NCBI GenBank assembly: GCA_025765595.1
Contig: JAIVFH010000016.1
Location: forward strand, 124,001 to 188,000
Origin: Obelidium mucronatum
Lineage: Eukaryota > Chytridiomycota > Chytridiomycetes > Chytridiales > Chytriomycetaceae
DNA length: 64,000 nucleotides
Direction of reading: 5' to 3'
The position numbers and the translations under genes are program-made. Positions within the stretch are counted from its first letter, which is position 1. Each line of letters opens with the position of its first letter. Below, piece by piece: positions 34,711-46,200 of the stretch. The notes beneath the pieces were generated by a model. The model did not search any database. It was not told the DNA's origin and saw only the letters and a program-made list of their open reading frames with translations.

Positions 34711-35631
34711 ATGGCTTCACAGCAACCTCCTCAGCCTCCAATAGATCGACGACTGATAAATGGTCCGTTCTATTCCGGGTTGTTTCTGACTCTCTTTGCT
34801 GGTCCAATTATTGGAGCGATTCCCCTCTGTTGTGCCGATCCGAACAACCTCCTATACAGAGGATATTATATAAGAGGAATGGCTTTTGCTATTGCAACAG
34901 GATCTGCCTTAATCCTAGCACTCACCATAATTATTGTCCAGGCTTGTAACAGCTCCAATGACAACTATTACACTGTTATAGACCGAGATGGATTTATCCA
35001 GCAGTATTACTATTACGTTAACTGTAACGCTCTTTACTCGCGTCTTATTCCTGTTGCCGTGATTTGGGGGATTGTTTCCATCGCCTTGTTTCGTCGCAGC
35101 AAAATGCTCATTGCAAATGCAGCCAGCTTGGCTTCAGGTCAAGCAGTTCTCGTTCAAGTTGTTACTACAAACGGTGCACCACAAATGGGCGCTCCAATGA
35201 TGGTTCAATCATACGGGGCGCAACCGCAGGCTTACGGACAGTCTTACGCACAGCCTTACGCACAGCCTTACGGACAGCCTGAACAACCAGGAGCCCCTTC
35301 ATTTGGTGCCCCACAACCATCCAATGGAGCACCGTATGGTCCGTTGCCGGGTTACACCCCGATGGCGGATGTCAAGCAGCCAACGTATGCTGAGCCACCT
35401 GGGCCACCGCCCCCACAATCATTCGGAGGACCATCTCCTCCTTCTCCGTTGGCTCCAGCATTAAGTCTTGAGAGTTTGGCGTTGCAATTGGAACTTCCCA
35501 AGATTCTCACAGTCACTGAAGGAATTGATGGGGTTTTAGGAATGGGGTACAATGAGATGAACGAGAAGTATGGAATCACGGCGGAGGAGTTTATGAAGAT
35601 TAAAGCGTACAGAAAGACTGTTGGAAAGTGA
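34711..35631 (+). CDS. Membrane protein with Gln/Pro/Tyr-rich cytosolic tail
   Basis: Intronless 306-residue frame starting at a strong CCACCATGG context. Three hydrophobic segments: GPFYSGLFLTLFAGPIIGAI, GMAFAIATGSALILALTIII and LIPVAVIWGIVSIALF. A Cys-containing loop lies between the last two. From residue 170 the tail is rich in Pro, Gln and Tyr, including four tandem YAQPY/YGQP repeats (35229-35280) and PPPPQS stretches. It closes with a helical segment (LESLALQLELPKILTVTEGI). Such tails are typical of SH3/WW-binding or condensate-forming proteins. No family recognised. Confidence 0.65.
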   Translation: MASQQPPQPPIDRRLINGPFYSGLFLTLFAGPIIGAIPLCCADPNNLLYRGYYIRGMAFAIATGSALILALTIIIVQACNSSNDNYYTVIDRDGFIQQYYYYVNCNALYSRLIPVAVIWGIVSIALFRRSKMLIANAASLASGQAVLVQVVTTNGAPQMGAPMMVQSYGAQPQAYGQSYAQPYAQPYGQPEQPGAPSFGAPQPSNGAPYGPLPGYTPMADVKQPTYAEPPGPPPPQSFGGPSPPSPLAPALSLESLALQLELPKILTVTEGIDGVLGMGYNEMNEKYGITAEEFMKIKAYRKTVGK

Positions 35632-35840
35632 AATTTGTAACAACTACTAACTACTAAAACCCCCCCTTTTTTTAAAAAACGGCGTTTTCTGTTTTTTTTT
35701 TTTTTTTTGTATCTTCTCTCCCTCGCTCGTAGAAATGACTTCTCATCAACGTTTTTCTGGATTAGTAACTTAAAGAAATCAATAAAAAAGTAATTGTAGA
35801 TTTATTTTACTTCAAGTTGTATTTATTATTTTAAAAAAAA

Positions 35841-37238
35841 ATGTATGGTCGCAACGAAATACGAAACTTATCCAACGCCGCCGTGAGTCTCAAAAAGGAA
35901 GTTTCTCCCGCCGCAACTCAAAACCAAAAAAAAATTCTCTCTGTTGCATTAGGTTGTCGATTTGAAAGCAGAACTCTTCAAGAAGCGAGAAGAGTTTGAA
36001 CGCAGTCGCGTGAGTACAGCCAGCTTAACGGATGCAGCCGCCGCCTCGTCCAGTGAAAAGATCAAGGAACTCAAGGTAAATGAATGAAAGAGTTAAGAAG
36101 AAGAAGAAGACACTGATTATAAGAATGCAATTGTCTCTCTTACTATGTCAATGGTTTTTTTAGAAACTCAGCGATGCAAACAAGAGGCGGCTTGAAGAAG
36201 AGCATGAAGCTCGTTACGGAGCAAGGAAAGGAAAGGGTGGACAACACAGTAAAGGACCGGTATCAAAGAAAGACAAAGTGAAGGCAAAGGAACAGAGGGC
36301 TGTGGAAGAAGCTGCGCTTGAAGCGTCTTGGGTTGCACTACAACGAAAAGCGAAAGAGTACGACCGACTCAAACGGGAATTGTCTGATGACGAAGATGCC
36401 CGAGACGGTGGGGACGGTAGGAAGCGGAGGTTGGATGACAAAGTCCCTCTAGTCGACTTTGTGAGGAAACACCTGAATGCGAAAGATTCCGACAATGAAA
36501 GCAACAGCGAGGATGAAGAGGAGGTGTGTGCGAGTGTGCATTTGAATTTTCTTGTGTCGGGTAAATAACGGGCTCAGTCTTAAGGATAAAGATCCATGGG
36601 TGGAAGCTACTGATGCATTTGGTCGAACTCGAATTGTACGTAAAAGCGAGGCAGCCAAGTTGAAGAGGGAGACAGCAGGAGGACCAACGTGAGAGAGAGA
36701 ATATTCTGTGTCGTTTTCTTTCCAAACACCAACGTTTCTCCCTTCTTCAACGCAAACCAGATTCATTTCAGCAGAATCCGCACGATTACATCCCTCTGAC
36801 AATTCAAATGCACCACAACTCATGTCTGCAGACATGTCTCGAGAGGAACAGCGGCAACGATGGGAACAGCAAGCAATGGCGGAGATTTCCAACGGCAAAG
36901 ATCCCCTTCCGCCTCCCATTCATTTTGACGCGCAGCGAGAAGTCAGAAATTTGGGTGTGGGATTTTATGGTTTCTCCCAGCAGGAAGAAGAACGTAAGAA
37001 ACAAATGGAGGCTCTGGATGATTTGAGAAAAGATACAATGGGGTCACGAGAAAGAGCTGTTCAAGTAAAAGAAGATCGAAAAGCTAAATTGGAAGAGCGC
37101 AAACGGTTATTACTGGAGAGGAAAAAGAAAAAGGAAGTTGCTGTCGGCGCAGCCAAAGTCTCTGAGGATATTCTCTTGGAAAAAGAAGGCGAAGAAGCTC
37201 CCAATGATGTTGATTCTTTCCTTAAACAATTCAGCTGA
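35841..37238 (+). CDS. CCDC174-like nuclear protein
   Basis: Five exons (35841-35882, 35953-36075, 36164-36523, 36585-36688, 36761-37238) join in phase to 368 residues. It matches metazoan CCDC174 in order: VVDLKAELFKKREEFERSR near the start, an acidic charged middle with VDFVRKHLNAKD, DPWVEATDAFGRTRIVRKS (the W-V-D/E-x-x-D-x-x-GR-x-R motif), then MSREEQRQRWEQQA and the hallmark REVRNLGVGFYGFSQQEEE. CCDC174 associates with the exon-junction complex factor EIF4A3 in animals, so a nuclear RNA-processing role is inferred. The last intron uses the acceptor AACCAG at 36760, which gives TFISAE as in animals; a nearer CAG at 36770 would break phase. Confidence 0.85.
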
Positions 37239-37285
37239 TGAAAATAAATAATAACAAAAAATAAGCAATAAATATACCAGAATTG

Positions 37286-38532
37286 ATGACAGCTGTCAAT
37301 CCTCAGACTCGTGTTCTGTTATACCAGCTTCTATTCCTCGGAACTGGTGTGGTATCAACACTTGGAGCGCAGTGGGTCAAGTACCGAGGCGCTGCTAACT
37401 CGTGGTCATTCCTGACATCTCTATGCTACTTCTTGGGCATGTTCCTTGTAGTGGCTCTGCCTCCGCCACAAACTCTTCAGCAAAACATGGCTTTAAAGCC
37501 AAAAGAAGATGGTTTTGCGAATTCACTCTTTCACCGCTTCAAATCCCACCTAGATCGGTATGGCAAGGTGACCGTCAAAGGAACTGCCTTCATATCAGTT
37601 CTGGAAGTCGTTGGAAACTTGATTCTAGTCGCTGGAATGTATCTGACTGGGTCTGGTCTCATGATTGTTATTTATAGCTCTATTGTGGTGTTTACTGCTG
37701 TCTTTTCACGGCTGTTGCTGCCCGGCCGCCGACTGAGCACTGTTCAATGGGTCTCTGTATTCGCTATTTGCTTTGGATTGTCTATTACAGCTGTTGGTAG
37801 CACAGGTAGGATGATTCTTTGAGGATCTATTCCCATGATATGATCACTGACAATTTCTCCCCGCTCCCCGCCTCCATAGGACATCACGACAAATCAGGCG
37901 AAGCAATCTTTGTAGGAATATTCGTGTGTATGCTGGCAACCGCGATACTTTCCCTTGTATATGTTGGAACCGACCATTGTCTCTCAAACGAAATGTCAAC
38001 ACCGTATTCGCAATCAATATACGTTGGAATGTTTTCAAGTCTTCTTACTTTAATCGTTATGATAGCAATATCAATCCCAACGCTCCTTACTCTTCCTTTG
38101 TTTGATTCAGATGTGATTTTCGCACATTTGATTCTCATCTTGAGTTCTTTGGGGCATTCTGTGGCCTATTTTCAGCTTGTTGAGTCGACTGGAGGTGTTG
38201 CGACGGGTGTATTGCAAGGGTTACGAGCAGTACTGGTGTTTGGATTGAGCCATGTTTGGTTTTGTGGGAGAGATGAAGCACAATGCTTTACAACGACCAA
38301 AGGAATATCTACAGTGATTGTTGTTTCTGGAGTTGTTGCTTTTGCGGCTGCAAAAGGGATGGTTGCTGGTGCTCCGAAGCTTGCAACCACCAGGGATTCT
38401 GTTGTAAGCGAGGTTGACGAGGAGTTGAATGGAGAAAGAAGACTGGTGAATGGGGTTGCCGTCGGTGCCTCGAACGATGAGAGTGGTGATATCTTGTTGA
38501 AGAATATGGAGAGACGAGCCTCTGATTTGTAA
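37286..38532 (+). CDS. DMT-superfamily transporter (SLC35F6-like)
   Basis: Two exons (37286-37805, 37880-38532) join in phase to 390 residues. About ten hydrophobic segments are visible, including VLLYQLLFLGTGVVSTLGAQ, FISVLEVVGNLILVAGMYLT, MIVIYSSIVVFTAVFSRLLL, VQWVSVFAICFGLSITAVG and GIFVCMLATAILSLVYVGT. The paired ten-helix layout and VFTAVFSRLLLPGRRLSTVQW (equivalent to the SLC35/EamA half-repeat join) identify the drug/metabolite transporter group. SLC35F6-type members are lysosomal or endomembrane; substrate unknown. Its start follows the CCDC174 stop by 47 bp. Confidence 0.75.
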
Positions 38533-38665
38533 TATACTGTTAATTTCAAAGAGAAAGACCTATATGTAGTGTCAGGTAGATCAAATAAGCAAGCACGGCT
38601 TCTTTTTCCAGACAATGAAATATATTCATAATCCACAAGCTTTAATGTCACCAAAATGTAGAATT

Positions 38666-39070
38666 TCACCAAGACCATAAACGCGCTGTTTCTTTCTTTG
38701 GTTCTTGTTTCGTTTCCGGTGGCGAATCAACTGCAATTGTGATTGGTTTTGTTGGTTCCGCAATCTTCCGACATTCTTTCCATATCCTCAGCTCCTGCCT
38801 TCAATGTCGGTGTTAATCAACCAAAACGGGACGAAGAATCCATATTCGATGAAAGTCACAGTACCCGAGAATTGTTTTTATACATGGATCGCAGCTTGAA
38901 CCACAGCAAATCCGATCTCCCAACGTTGGCTTCTCAGGACATTTTGCAATCCGAATCAAATCCTCCTTCCGGTATGGGGTTAGTGTCGGAAGCAGCTTTC
39001 GAAAGGTTTCTGAACGTTCTATTGGATCAAAGTCCTCTGGATCCGCCGTAACAGAAGTTGAATCTGCCAT
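38666..39070 (-). CDS. Small oxidoreductase-like-domain protein
   Basis: Two exons (39070-38865, 38798-38666) join in phase to 112 residues. The core is CPEKPTLGDRICCGSSCDPC, then a helix ending QELRIWKECRK. This pattern, P-x-P with CC-x-S-x-C-x-x-C followed by a short EL-x-x-W helix, is the small 'oxidoreductase-like' domain (PF09791 type) found in fungal and plant proteins of unclear chemistry, some linked to mitochondria. The family's usual W after CxxC is replaced by IKT here. The tail is basic. Its start codon is 33 bp from that of the divergent PTH2 gene. Confidence 0.65.
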
Positions 39071-39103
39071 TACACTGATTTTATATCCAAATTTTTTCCA
39101 ATC

Positions 39104-39664
39104 ATGGTTCTTTCAGAAGAGGAGACACAAGAGGCGTTACTATCGCTTGGGTTCGCCGGGCCTCGGATTAAGTACGCATACGAGCAAACGAAAAGTAGCA
39201 CCCAAACGCTTGAGGATGTAGTTGCCTTTTTGATTGCAGTTGAGGACGATGATCCCAATAATGGCTTCAGCACTGCTCATCCTGCATCCACACCCACACC
39301 CGAACCAATAACTCTCTATAAACTTGTCCTTGTTGTGAACTCGTCGCTGAACATGTCTTCTGGAAAGATTGCGTCCCAATGCTCGCATGCAACGCTTGCT
39401 GCCGTTCTTGCAGTTGGTTATCCTGAAAACCCAATCGTACAGCAATGGCGCAATCAAGGAGAGCCTATAATTGTTCTGCAATCAGGAGCTAGCTCTTTGA
39501 AATCATTTGAAGAGAAGGGAGTGGAAAATGGGTTGCCAGTGCATATGATTCGAGATGCAGGGCGAACAGAAGTGGAGGCAGGGAGTGCGACTGTATTGGC
39601 TATCGGTCCGGCACCGGTCGCTTCTATAGATGTCGTTACGCGTTCCCTTTCGTTGCTGAAGTGA
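39104..39664 (+). CDS. PTH2: Peptidyl-tRNA hydrolase 2 with N-terminal UBA-like domain
   Basis: Intronless, 186 residues. Residues 1-45 form a UBA-like three-helix unit (ETQEALLSLGFAGPRIKYAY...TLEDVVAFLI). Residues 68-186 are the PTH2 fold: YKLVLVVNSSLNMSSGKIAS, QCSHATLAAVLAV, and VHMIRDAGRTEVEAGSATVL, carrying the Lys, Asp and T/S residues used in catalysis. The enzyme frees stalled peptidyl-tRNA; in eukaryotes it is cytosolic or mitochondrial outer membrane associated. Here there is no N-terminal membrane anchor; the UBA domain suggests ubiquitin binding, as in some plant and protist homologues. Tightly packed: 33 bp to each neighbour. Confidence 0.88.
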   Translation: MVLSEEETQEALLSLGFAGPRIKYAYEQTKSSTQTLEDVVAFLIAVEDDDPNNGFSTAHPASTPTPEPITLYKLVLVVNSSLNMSSGKIASQCSHATLAAVLAVGYPENPIVQQWRNQGEPIIVLQSGASSLKSFEEKGVENGLPVHMIRDAGRTEVEAGSATVLAIGPAPVASIDVVTRSLSLLK

Positions 39665-39697
39665 CATTTGAAAAATAAAAGTTCCCAAAAAACGACC

Positions 39698-41116
39698 ATG
39701 ACCAAAGTGGCTGACTTGCAACGCGTTCATTCTCCTCTCAAGAAAGCTTGGGCTGTTCTTCAAGCATTTTTAATGCTTGCTGTATGTCTTTATCTCAGCT
39801 CTGGTGCTTTGGGAAGTGGCATCGGCAATGGTGTACTCTCGTCGTCGGACATGGACGGAACGGAATTGTGGGCAATCCCGCCACCTGGCTCTCCAACTGA
39901 GACGCCATTTGAAGCCGCCCTGCGCATTCTTAAACATGCACCCGTGATTGATACGCATAACGATTGGCCAACAGGGTTAGTTTGTTCGATCGTCTAAAAA
40001 CATGGGGCGGAGGCTGACATTCAATACCATTTAGGCTTACATACAAGTACAATGGAACTCTAAAAGGAGTAGACCTCTTCGACACACCAGATACTGTGTT
40101 TCATACGGATATTCATAGACTCCGGAAAGGGATGTTGGGAGTTCAGTTTTGGTCTGCGTATGTCCCATGCTACAAGTACACCAAACAGACGAATTCTATT
40201 CAACTGACACTAGAAAACATTGATTTGATTAAGAGATTTGTCAACAAATACCCTGAGGTGATTTTCTAATTTTATGATTGTATTTTAAATATAGCCTTGA
40301 CCTTGATTACTTTCACAACAGGATTTTCAATTCGCAAAAACCGTGGCTGATATTCGAAGCGCAGTTAAGCGTGGCAGAATTGCGAGTTTGATTGGAATCG
40401 AAGGCGGTCACCAAATTGATGGAAGCATGGGGGTTCTCCGAATGTATTTTGAGCTTGGTGTCAGGTACATGACACTCACGCATAGTTGCCACACAGCATG
40501 GGCAGATTCTTGCACCGGACCACCTCTGCACAATGGGATCACGAATGACGGCCTTCGCTTTATCCGGGAAATGAATCGTTTGGGAATGATGGTTGATTTA
40601 AGCCATGTTAGCGAACAAGTGATGGTAAAAGTCATTCAAAACTCTCGCGCTCCAGTAATTTTCTCGCATTCTTCTGCTTTTGGTGTTACCAATGTGCCGA
40701 GAAATGTCCCAGATGCCGTTTTGAAATTGTTATTGGCTCATGACGGGGTGGTTATGGTCAACTTCATGAAGCTGTATGTTCACGGAAAGAACGAAGCGGG
40801 GGATCAAGGAACTGTGAAAAACTTGGCGGATCACATTGCTTACATCCGGGACCTGATTGGGGCGGAATATATTGGAATCGGGGCCGACTTTGATGGAGCA
40901 GGAATTAATGATTTCGCTCTCAAAGATGTATCTGCTTATCCAGAGCTGTTTGCCGAGTTAATTGTTCGTGGGTTTTCTGAAAGAGAGATTGTGGGAATCG
41001 CTGGAGGAAACTTGCTCCGTGTGATGGAGAAAGTCGAGAAGGTTGCGTCTGAAATGCAGAGGGGCAACGAAGACATGGAGGAGACAGGAGTGTATGTTGA
41101 AAAACAAGAGTGCTAA
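39698..41116 (+). CDS. Membrane dipeptidase (peptidase family M19)
   Basis: Three exons (39698-39975, 40035-40257, 40322-41116) join in phase to 431 residues. An N-terminal signal-anchor (AWAVLQAFLMLAVCLYLSS) is followed by the zinc dipeptidase fold: APVIDTHNDWP (first zinc ligands H-x-D), FWSAYVPC, SLIGIEGGHQID (bridging Glu), RYMTLTHSCHTAWADS, MVDLSHVSEQ and VIFSHSSAFG (His ligands), and YIGIGADFDG (Asp). All metal and substrate residues expected of renal dipeptidase are present, so activity on dipeptides outside the cytosol or in the vacuole is likely. There is no obvious C-terminal GPI signal. Confidence 0.9.
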
Positions 41117-41187
41117 ATTTTTCTTTTCAGTTTTTCGCTCCTCTTGTACCTCATAGCTTTCATCCTCATACAACCGCCAACCACACG

Positions 41188-42591
41188 ATGGACGAAGTCG
41201 CAGCTCTTACCGCATTCCTGACGCATGTTCTGACAGCGCCGGCCACCGCACTGTTCCCGCCGCCGGCCGCGCCGGTGTTCACGGCATCGCCGGGCGCGGG
41301 CGACGACGGCGACGAGCCGCCGCCGCTCAGCCGGTCGCCGTCGCTGGCGTCGCTGTCGTCGCCGCCGCCGTCGCCCAAGCCGGCGCCGCAGCCGCTAGCG
41401 CACGCCGCCGCCGCCGCCTCCGCCGTGGTGGTGCTGCTCGCGCCGCCGGCCGCGCGCCCGCCCGTGCCGCCGCCCGCCGCCGCCGTTTTTGCGCGCGCCG
41501 TGACTCAGAGCACGCTGGCCCGCATGCGCGGCCACTGGCACACGGACAAGTACGTTTCTTTGTTTAGCGTGTTTCGCCGTGTTAACCCATTTGCACAACA
41601 GCCCGCTCAAAGGCAGCGCCTATCGATCGCTGTCCGTCATCAATGGCAAGCCGGACAACGCGCTGCTCGATGCCGCCGAGCTGGCTGCTATCGCTAATTT
41701 AGGTGTGTGGGTGTCTTTGAAGGCTTGTGACGTGTGGGTAAAATTCAATTATGATGGCTAAAAAAACCCCCTTATTTCGCAACCCTTCCGTCAGGTTTCT
41801 ATTTCCCATCAAATATCACTTTCTGGGTTGACCCTGGATGTGTCTCTTTTCGAATTGGCGATTGTGGTTCCGTGTCAAACATCTGGGTTGACGAAACATC
41901 GGTTTTCTCCTCAAACTATGCCAATTCCGATTCTTGGTCAATGTCTGATTCTCCTCAACAAGTCTCAGCCAAAATGGCTCTTGCTGCTGCACTTCCACCC
42001 TCCCCTCCACAACTCTCTCGCCAGCAATTAAGACAGCTCAAAATCCAGCAAAAGCAAACCGAACTGCAAGAGATGGCTCGTTCGCTCTCTAATCAGTACA
42101 GCATGTATAATGCCCATTACCCAACCCTTGTGAATTCTCCTCCGGCCAACTCTGTCAACATGAACATCTCTGCGCCAAACACGTCTAGTACCATTTCTAT
42201 ATCTATTGCTTCCCCTCCTTCTCTTTCTTCTATGGGTAGACAAAAGTCAGCTCCCACCTCCAACAGTCATTCTTCTTCCTCGAGCAAGAAATATCAGGCG
42301 CAACAGCCACATAATGACTCAATGTATAATGTCTCTGGTCCTTCCAATAATAACTTCAACAATAGCAGTATGTCTCCCCCTCAATCGCGTAGAACCAAAA
42401 GCTACAACTCCCACAACAAGAAGCACAACAATAACAGTAACAATATCAACAGTCAGCCTACATCCAGTACTACTCCCCATATTCCTGGACTTGCCTTCAA
42501 GGAGCCATCGCACAAGTCTTCTCGTGGTGGCAGCTCTCGCGGGGGACATAAGTCCAAAGGATATCATTATGCTGCTGCTATTATGGCATAA
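41188..42591 (+). CDS. BTG/TOB family antiproliferative protein
   Basis: Three exons (41188-41549, 41602-41702, 41795-42591) join in phase to 419 residues. The BTG domain is spread over all three: MDEVAALTAFLTHVL and FARAVTQSTLARMRGHWHTD in exon 1, NPLKGSAYRSLSVINGKPDN in exon 2, SNITFWVDPGCVSFRIGDCG in exon 3. These match boxes A and B of BTG/TOB (GSGYRCIRIN; LTLWVDPYEVSYRIGE), which bind the CAF1/CNOT7 deadenylase. A Pro/Ala-rich GC-rich insert enlarges the N-terminal helix region. The 270-residue tail is Ser/Asn/Gln-rich and disordered, as in TOB. Likely recruits CCR4-NOT to target mRNAs. No PAM2-like motif was found with certainty. Confidence 0.85.
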
Positions 42592-42745
42592 TTCACTACT
42601 TTTTGTTGTTTTTTTTGGGTGACTTTTTTTTTTTTTTTGTAATTTTGTACTCCTCTTATGCTGTATTTGAAATTTGGAACTCCCGACCTCGTATCTTCAT
42701 ACCTTTTGTAAAATCCGAAAAAAATAAAAGAATTAATCACATCTG

Positions 42746-43070
42746 CTAATTTTCAAGGACAAGACCATACACTGGGTGTACATGGTTGGTTTGATCTGGG
42801 TAATCGAAGAAGGGGTGGTGCATTGGCTGTTTGTTGGCAATGCACCACCTCCACTGTGGGCAGGGGTTGGCAGCAGGAGGGACATGGGGAAGTCGAAACT
42901 TGCGCTTCTTGTGGGGGCACCTTCTGGAGGGACATTGGACCTGTAGATATGCAATAACATTACTTACAATGCAGAAGTCGATTTCAATGAACTGAAATAC
43001 AACTTACAGCAGTGTGTTGGGGATACTGGAATACTCCTCCCATTTCATAGCCCCCACAGTACAAACTTGA
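42746..43070 (-). pseudogene. 3' exons of an unrecognised minus-strand gene, split by the copia insertion
   Basis: Two blocks, about 43070-43008 (LYCGGYEMGGVFQYPQHTA) and 42941-42746 (VQCPSRRCPHKKRKFRLPH, then WRWCIANKQPMHHPFFDYP, ending at TAG). They are joined by a clean 66-nt intron (GTAAGT to CTACAG) in phase. The sequence is Cys/His-rich (C-x5-C-P-H, later C and HH), suggesting zinc binding. Its upstream part would lie beyond 53966, on the other side of the retrotransposon. A second possible exon start (TGTGTGAGAG, just after TTTCCAATTAG at about 43124) meets a stop soon after, so the gene may already have been dead. No family assigned. Confidence 0.4.
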
Positions 43071-43202
43071 TTTTTAAGACGTGTTTCTCTCATTTATCAA
43101 GAGGACAATGTGTTGACTTGCCATCTTTTCTCTCACACACTAATTGGAAAATATAGAGTCTTTTAAATAGCCAAAGTCACTAACCAAATCAATAGAAAAA
43201 CA

Positions 43203-43265
43203 CTTTAGATTATTGGGAAGAATTTAATCTTTATTTTTCACCCACACAACGATAACGGTTAACAG
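43203..43265 (-). repeat. Copia 3' terminal repeat (63 bp)
   Basis: Shares CTTTAGATTATT and then TTATTTTYCACCCACACAAC with the copy at 53915-53966; one 11-nt length difference. The pol stop codon TAA falls within it. On the element's strand it opens TGTTAACC. Confidence 0.75.
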
Positions 43266-46200
43266 ACATAAGCAAAGAGGGAGAGAGTGTGTGTTTCTGT
43301 CGATTCCCTGTCTAGTAGTCCAAGTTCCAGTATTGCATGTTCATGTTTTACTGCATGGAGCAACTTCGTCATGACTTCCGATTTATTTGATTCCGAGCCG
43401 CACCATTGGAATTTTATCTGTTCAGATGCGTGACGATCCTTTAGTACCATGTATTGCAGGTCCAGATAGCAGGTTTTGTGTCGTCCAGAACCTTCAATGA
43501 CGTTTGTAACTGATTGTAGGTCATCGCAGAAATGGTTGATTGGGCTAGAGTAATCGTATCCAAGCCATTTCAAGATGTTGTTTAGGTACAAGAATACATT
43601 GGAGCCTGCAACTGCGGCTGTCGTTTCTGCTGCTACCGACAAGTTGGCTACTGTTTTCTGTAATTTTGAAGAAGCAGAGACTGTTCCGTCAGCCAACGTA
43701 GCAACAATTCCAGTTCGCGATTTTCGGGTATTATTGTCTGCAGCAAGGTCGGAGTCTGTGTAACCAACCAGCTTGACCTCTCCAGCTGACTTTTTGAAGC
43801 GCTGTACTTAACTTTTTGTTTGATTCAAGTATCCCAAGAGATGTTGTAAAGCTTTCCAGTGAATAGGTTGAGGGTTCTTGACGTGTTGTCCCAATTTGCT
43901 CAACGCAAACAGAACATCTACTCGAGTTTTGTGTTAAGTGAGTAAGGTTCCAAACACGACTTGATACGGTTTTCCATCCATAGCAGCCTGATTTTCAATT
44001 GTGGGGTTGTCAAATTCTTTCAAGTTGGTGGAGGTGTTCCATGGCGATTTGTTCTTGATGGCGTTGTTGTCCAGGAATGGTAGGCATGATTCCACAATGA
44101 ATTCTTCTTGGTCCATGTTGAATACTCCATTTGAGTATGTTTTTCTGCATCCAATAATGGTACTGACTTTGTCCTTTACCGTGATAGGTAAGCGTTTGTG
44201 TAACCAGTCCAGAAATGCATCAGCCTCTACTCTGCAACTGGGGTCATCCACAATTTCACCGTCATTGGCGTACCACTGCATGAAGAGAATCTTCTCGTGT
44301 GCAATATTTTTAAGCTTTTCACCCAAATAGAGGGCTTAAGGGGCATTGTTCAAAACCATATTCCCTAAACAGACTGTCGCGATGGTTTGCAAACAGGAAA
44401 GAGCCGTCCCATTGACCGTTGATGTTAGGAATCAATCCTGAAGAGTCATGAAACCGGACGATACCAGGGATTAAACCTAGTGCCTCCAGATTACTAGGCC
44501 CCAACATTGCCAATAGGCTATGCGACTCATGTTATTTGTTGAGTTTCACTGGAGGCCTTATCAGTTTCTAACAGTTGATAACTTTTAGCCATTGGACACA
44601 GTGTGTTGCAGGGGATACTTCTGCGGGGGTTGGGAAATCATGCAGGATGTAGGTAAAAACAGGTCGGTCTGGGTTGTTTGGGGTTTGTAGAAACGCCCTG
44701 TTAACATCCACCTTTCGTGTATTCATACCTCTTTTAACAACATGAATGGAGAAAATCTTGTTTGATTCAATGTCTGGCGTTGTGATATAGACTTGTCCAA
44801 GATCTGCGAGATTCTGGGACCTACCATCGGCAATAGCATGGACATACGGTTCGAATAATCCAGAATCTTTGTTTAGTTTTTCGGTAAGGCCATAAAAAAG
44901 CAGAATGATTGGAGTTGTAGCTGCAGACTTATGCGGATGCATTGTCAAGTTTCTTGTGGTGTTTGTAGAAGGCATGTCTCCAGATTTGCATTTGCAGCGC
45001 ATCTCTCACTGATATTTTAGCAGGACAATCCAGCGGCATGGCAATTAAGTCTTCCAGGGCATGGTCTTCATCTGAGTTGAAGGCATTTTTGACAAAGTAC
45101 ACATCACGCGAATAGATGACCGATGAAGGATCCGAGACATCCAGTAAAAATTTCCAGCCCATTTGTTTTCCATCGTAATTCCCATAGCCAATAAAGTGGG
45201 CGCGTCTTGCACGTGGTCCTGTGTTCCAGTAGACACCTGGTTTCTCAGTATTGGCGTCAGTAATTTTTTTGGAATGATTCGTGGGTACGCAATACAGTTT
45301 AACGTTTGCCAGTGTTTAACGAGTGGTTTCTTTCCAATAAGTAGTCAATCAGAGTTTTGGTCTTGGTACAGTGTATTGTCCTGTTGTTGACATATGTGTG
45401 GTAGTAATCATTGTTGAGCCAGAAATTCATCGGTGAACCAGTCTGTATAATGTTAGCCCAAACCTGTTCCATCATGACTTTGAAGTATCCATTTAAGTGT
45501 CCGTCCTGATTGTGAGCCTCTGTCATTGTAATCTGAAGTGTTTTTGACAGTTCCAGTCCAGTTTCATGCATCAAATCACTTTCAGCCTCGCCAGAAGGGT
45601 CCATGTGAATATTCTGTACTTTTTCATTTCAGTGGGATTCCAAATAGTCAATGGCAATGCGTAACACCTCGACTACATCTGCGGCTTTGTGTTTGAAGAG
45701 GCTGTAACACAGTTTCAGGTTAATAGAAGGAACCATAATGCCCAGCATGCACATGCGGCTGTCAAGAGAAGGATTGCCTCTCTCTGAAAAAAACATTGAT
45801 TATAATGGTATCAAGTACTTTGCTCTTAGTCCATCCAGATTTGTTGTAAGGTAACCTTGGCATTTTTGCAAGAAGACACATTTCGCAGAAAGACTCCTTA
45901 TCTTTCAAACCCGCAAAGTCGAGACCATTTACGGCAGGGACAGTTTTCAAGATCTGCTCAATCCCAGCATGCATAAATCTTTCATGCCACGTTCTGAGGG
46001 TAGTCTTTGGGAAGGTCGAACCAAGTAAAGCTTTAATTTTCGGGTCAGTATCTAATTCCATTTGAGTACCAGGTGCATCAAGAAGCAAGTGGAATAGCCC
46101 ATCGACACCTTTAGCTCGAGCAGTTACAGTGAACACATCATCATAGTCCCAATGTAAGCGGTCATAGTTTTGTGGTCAAAATACACATTGAATTTTTCGA

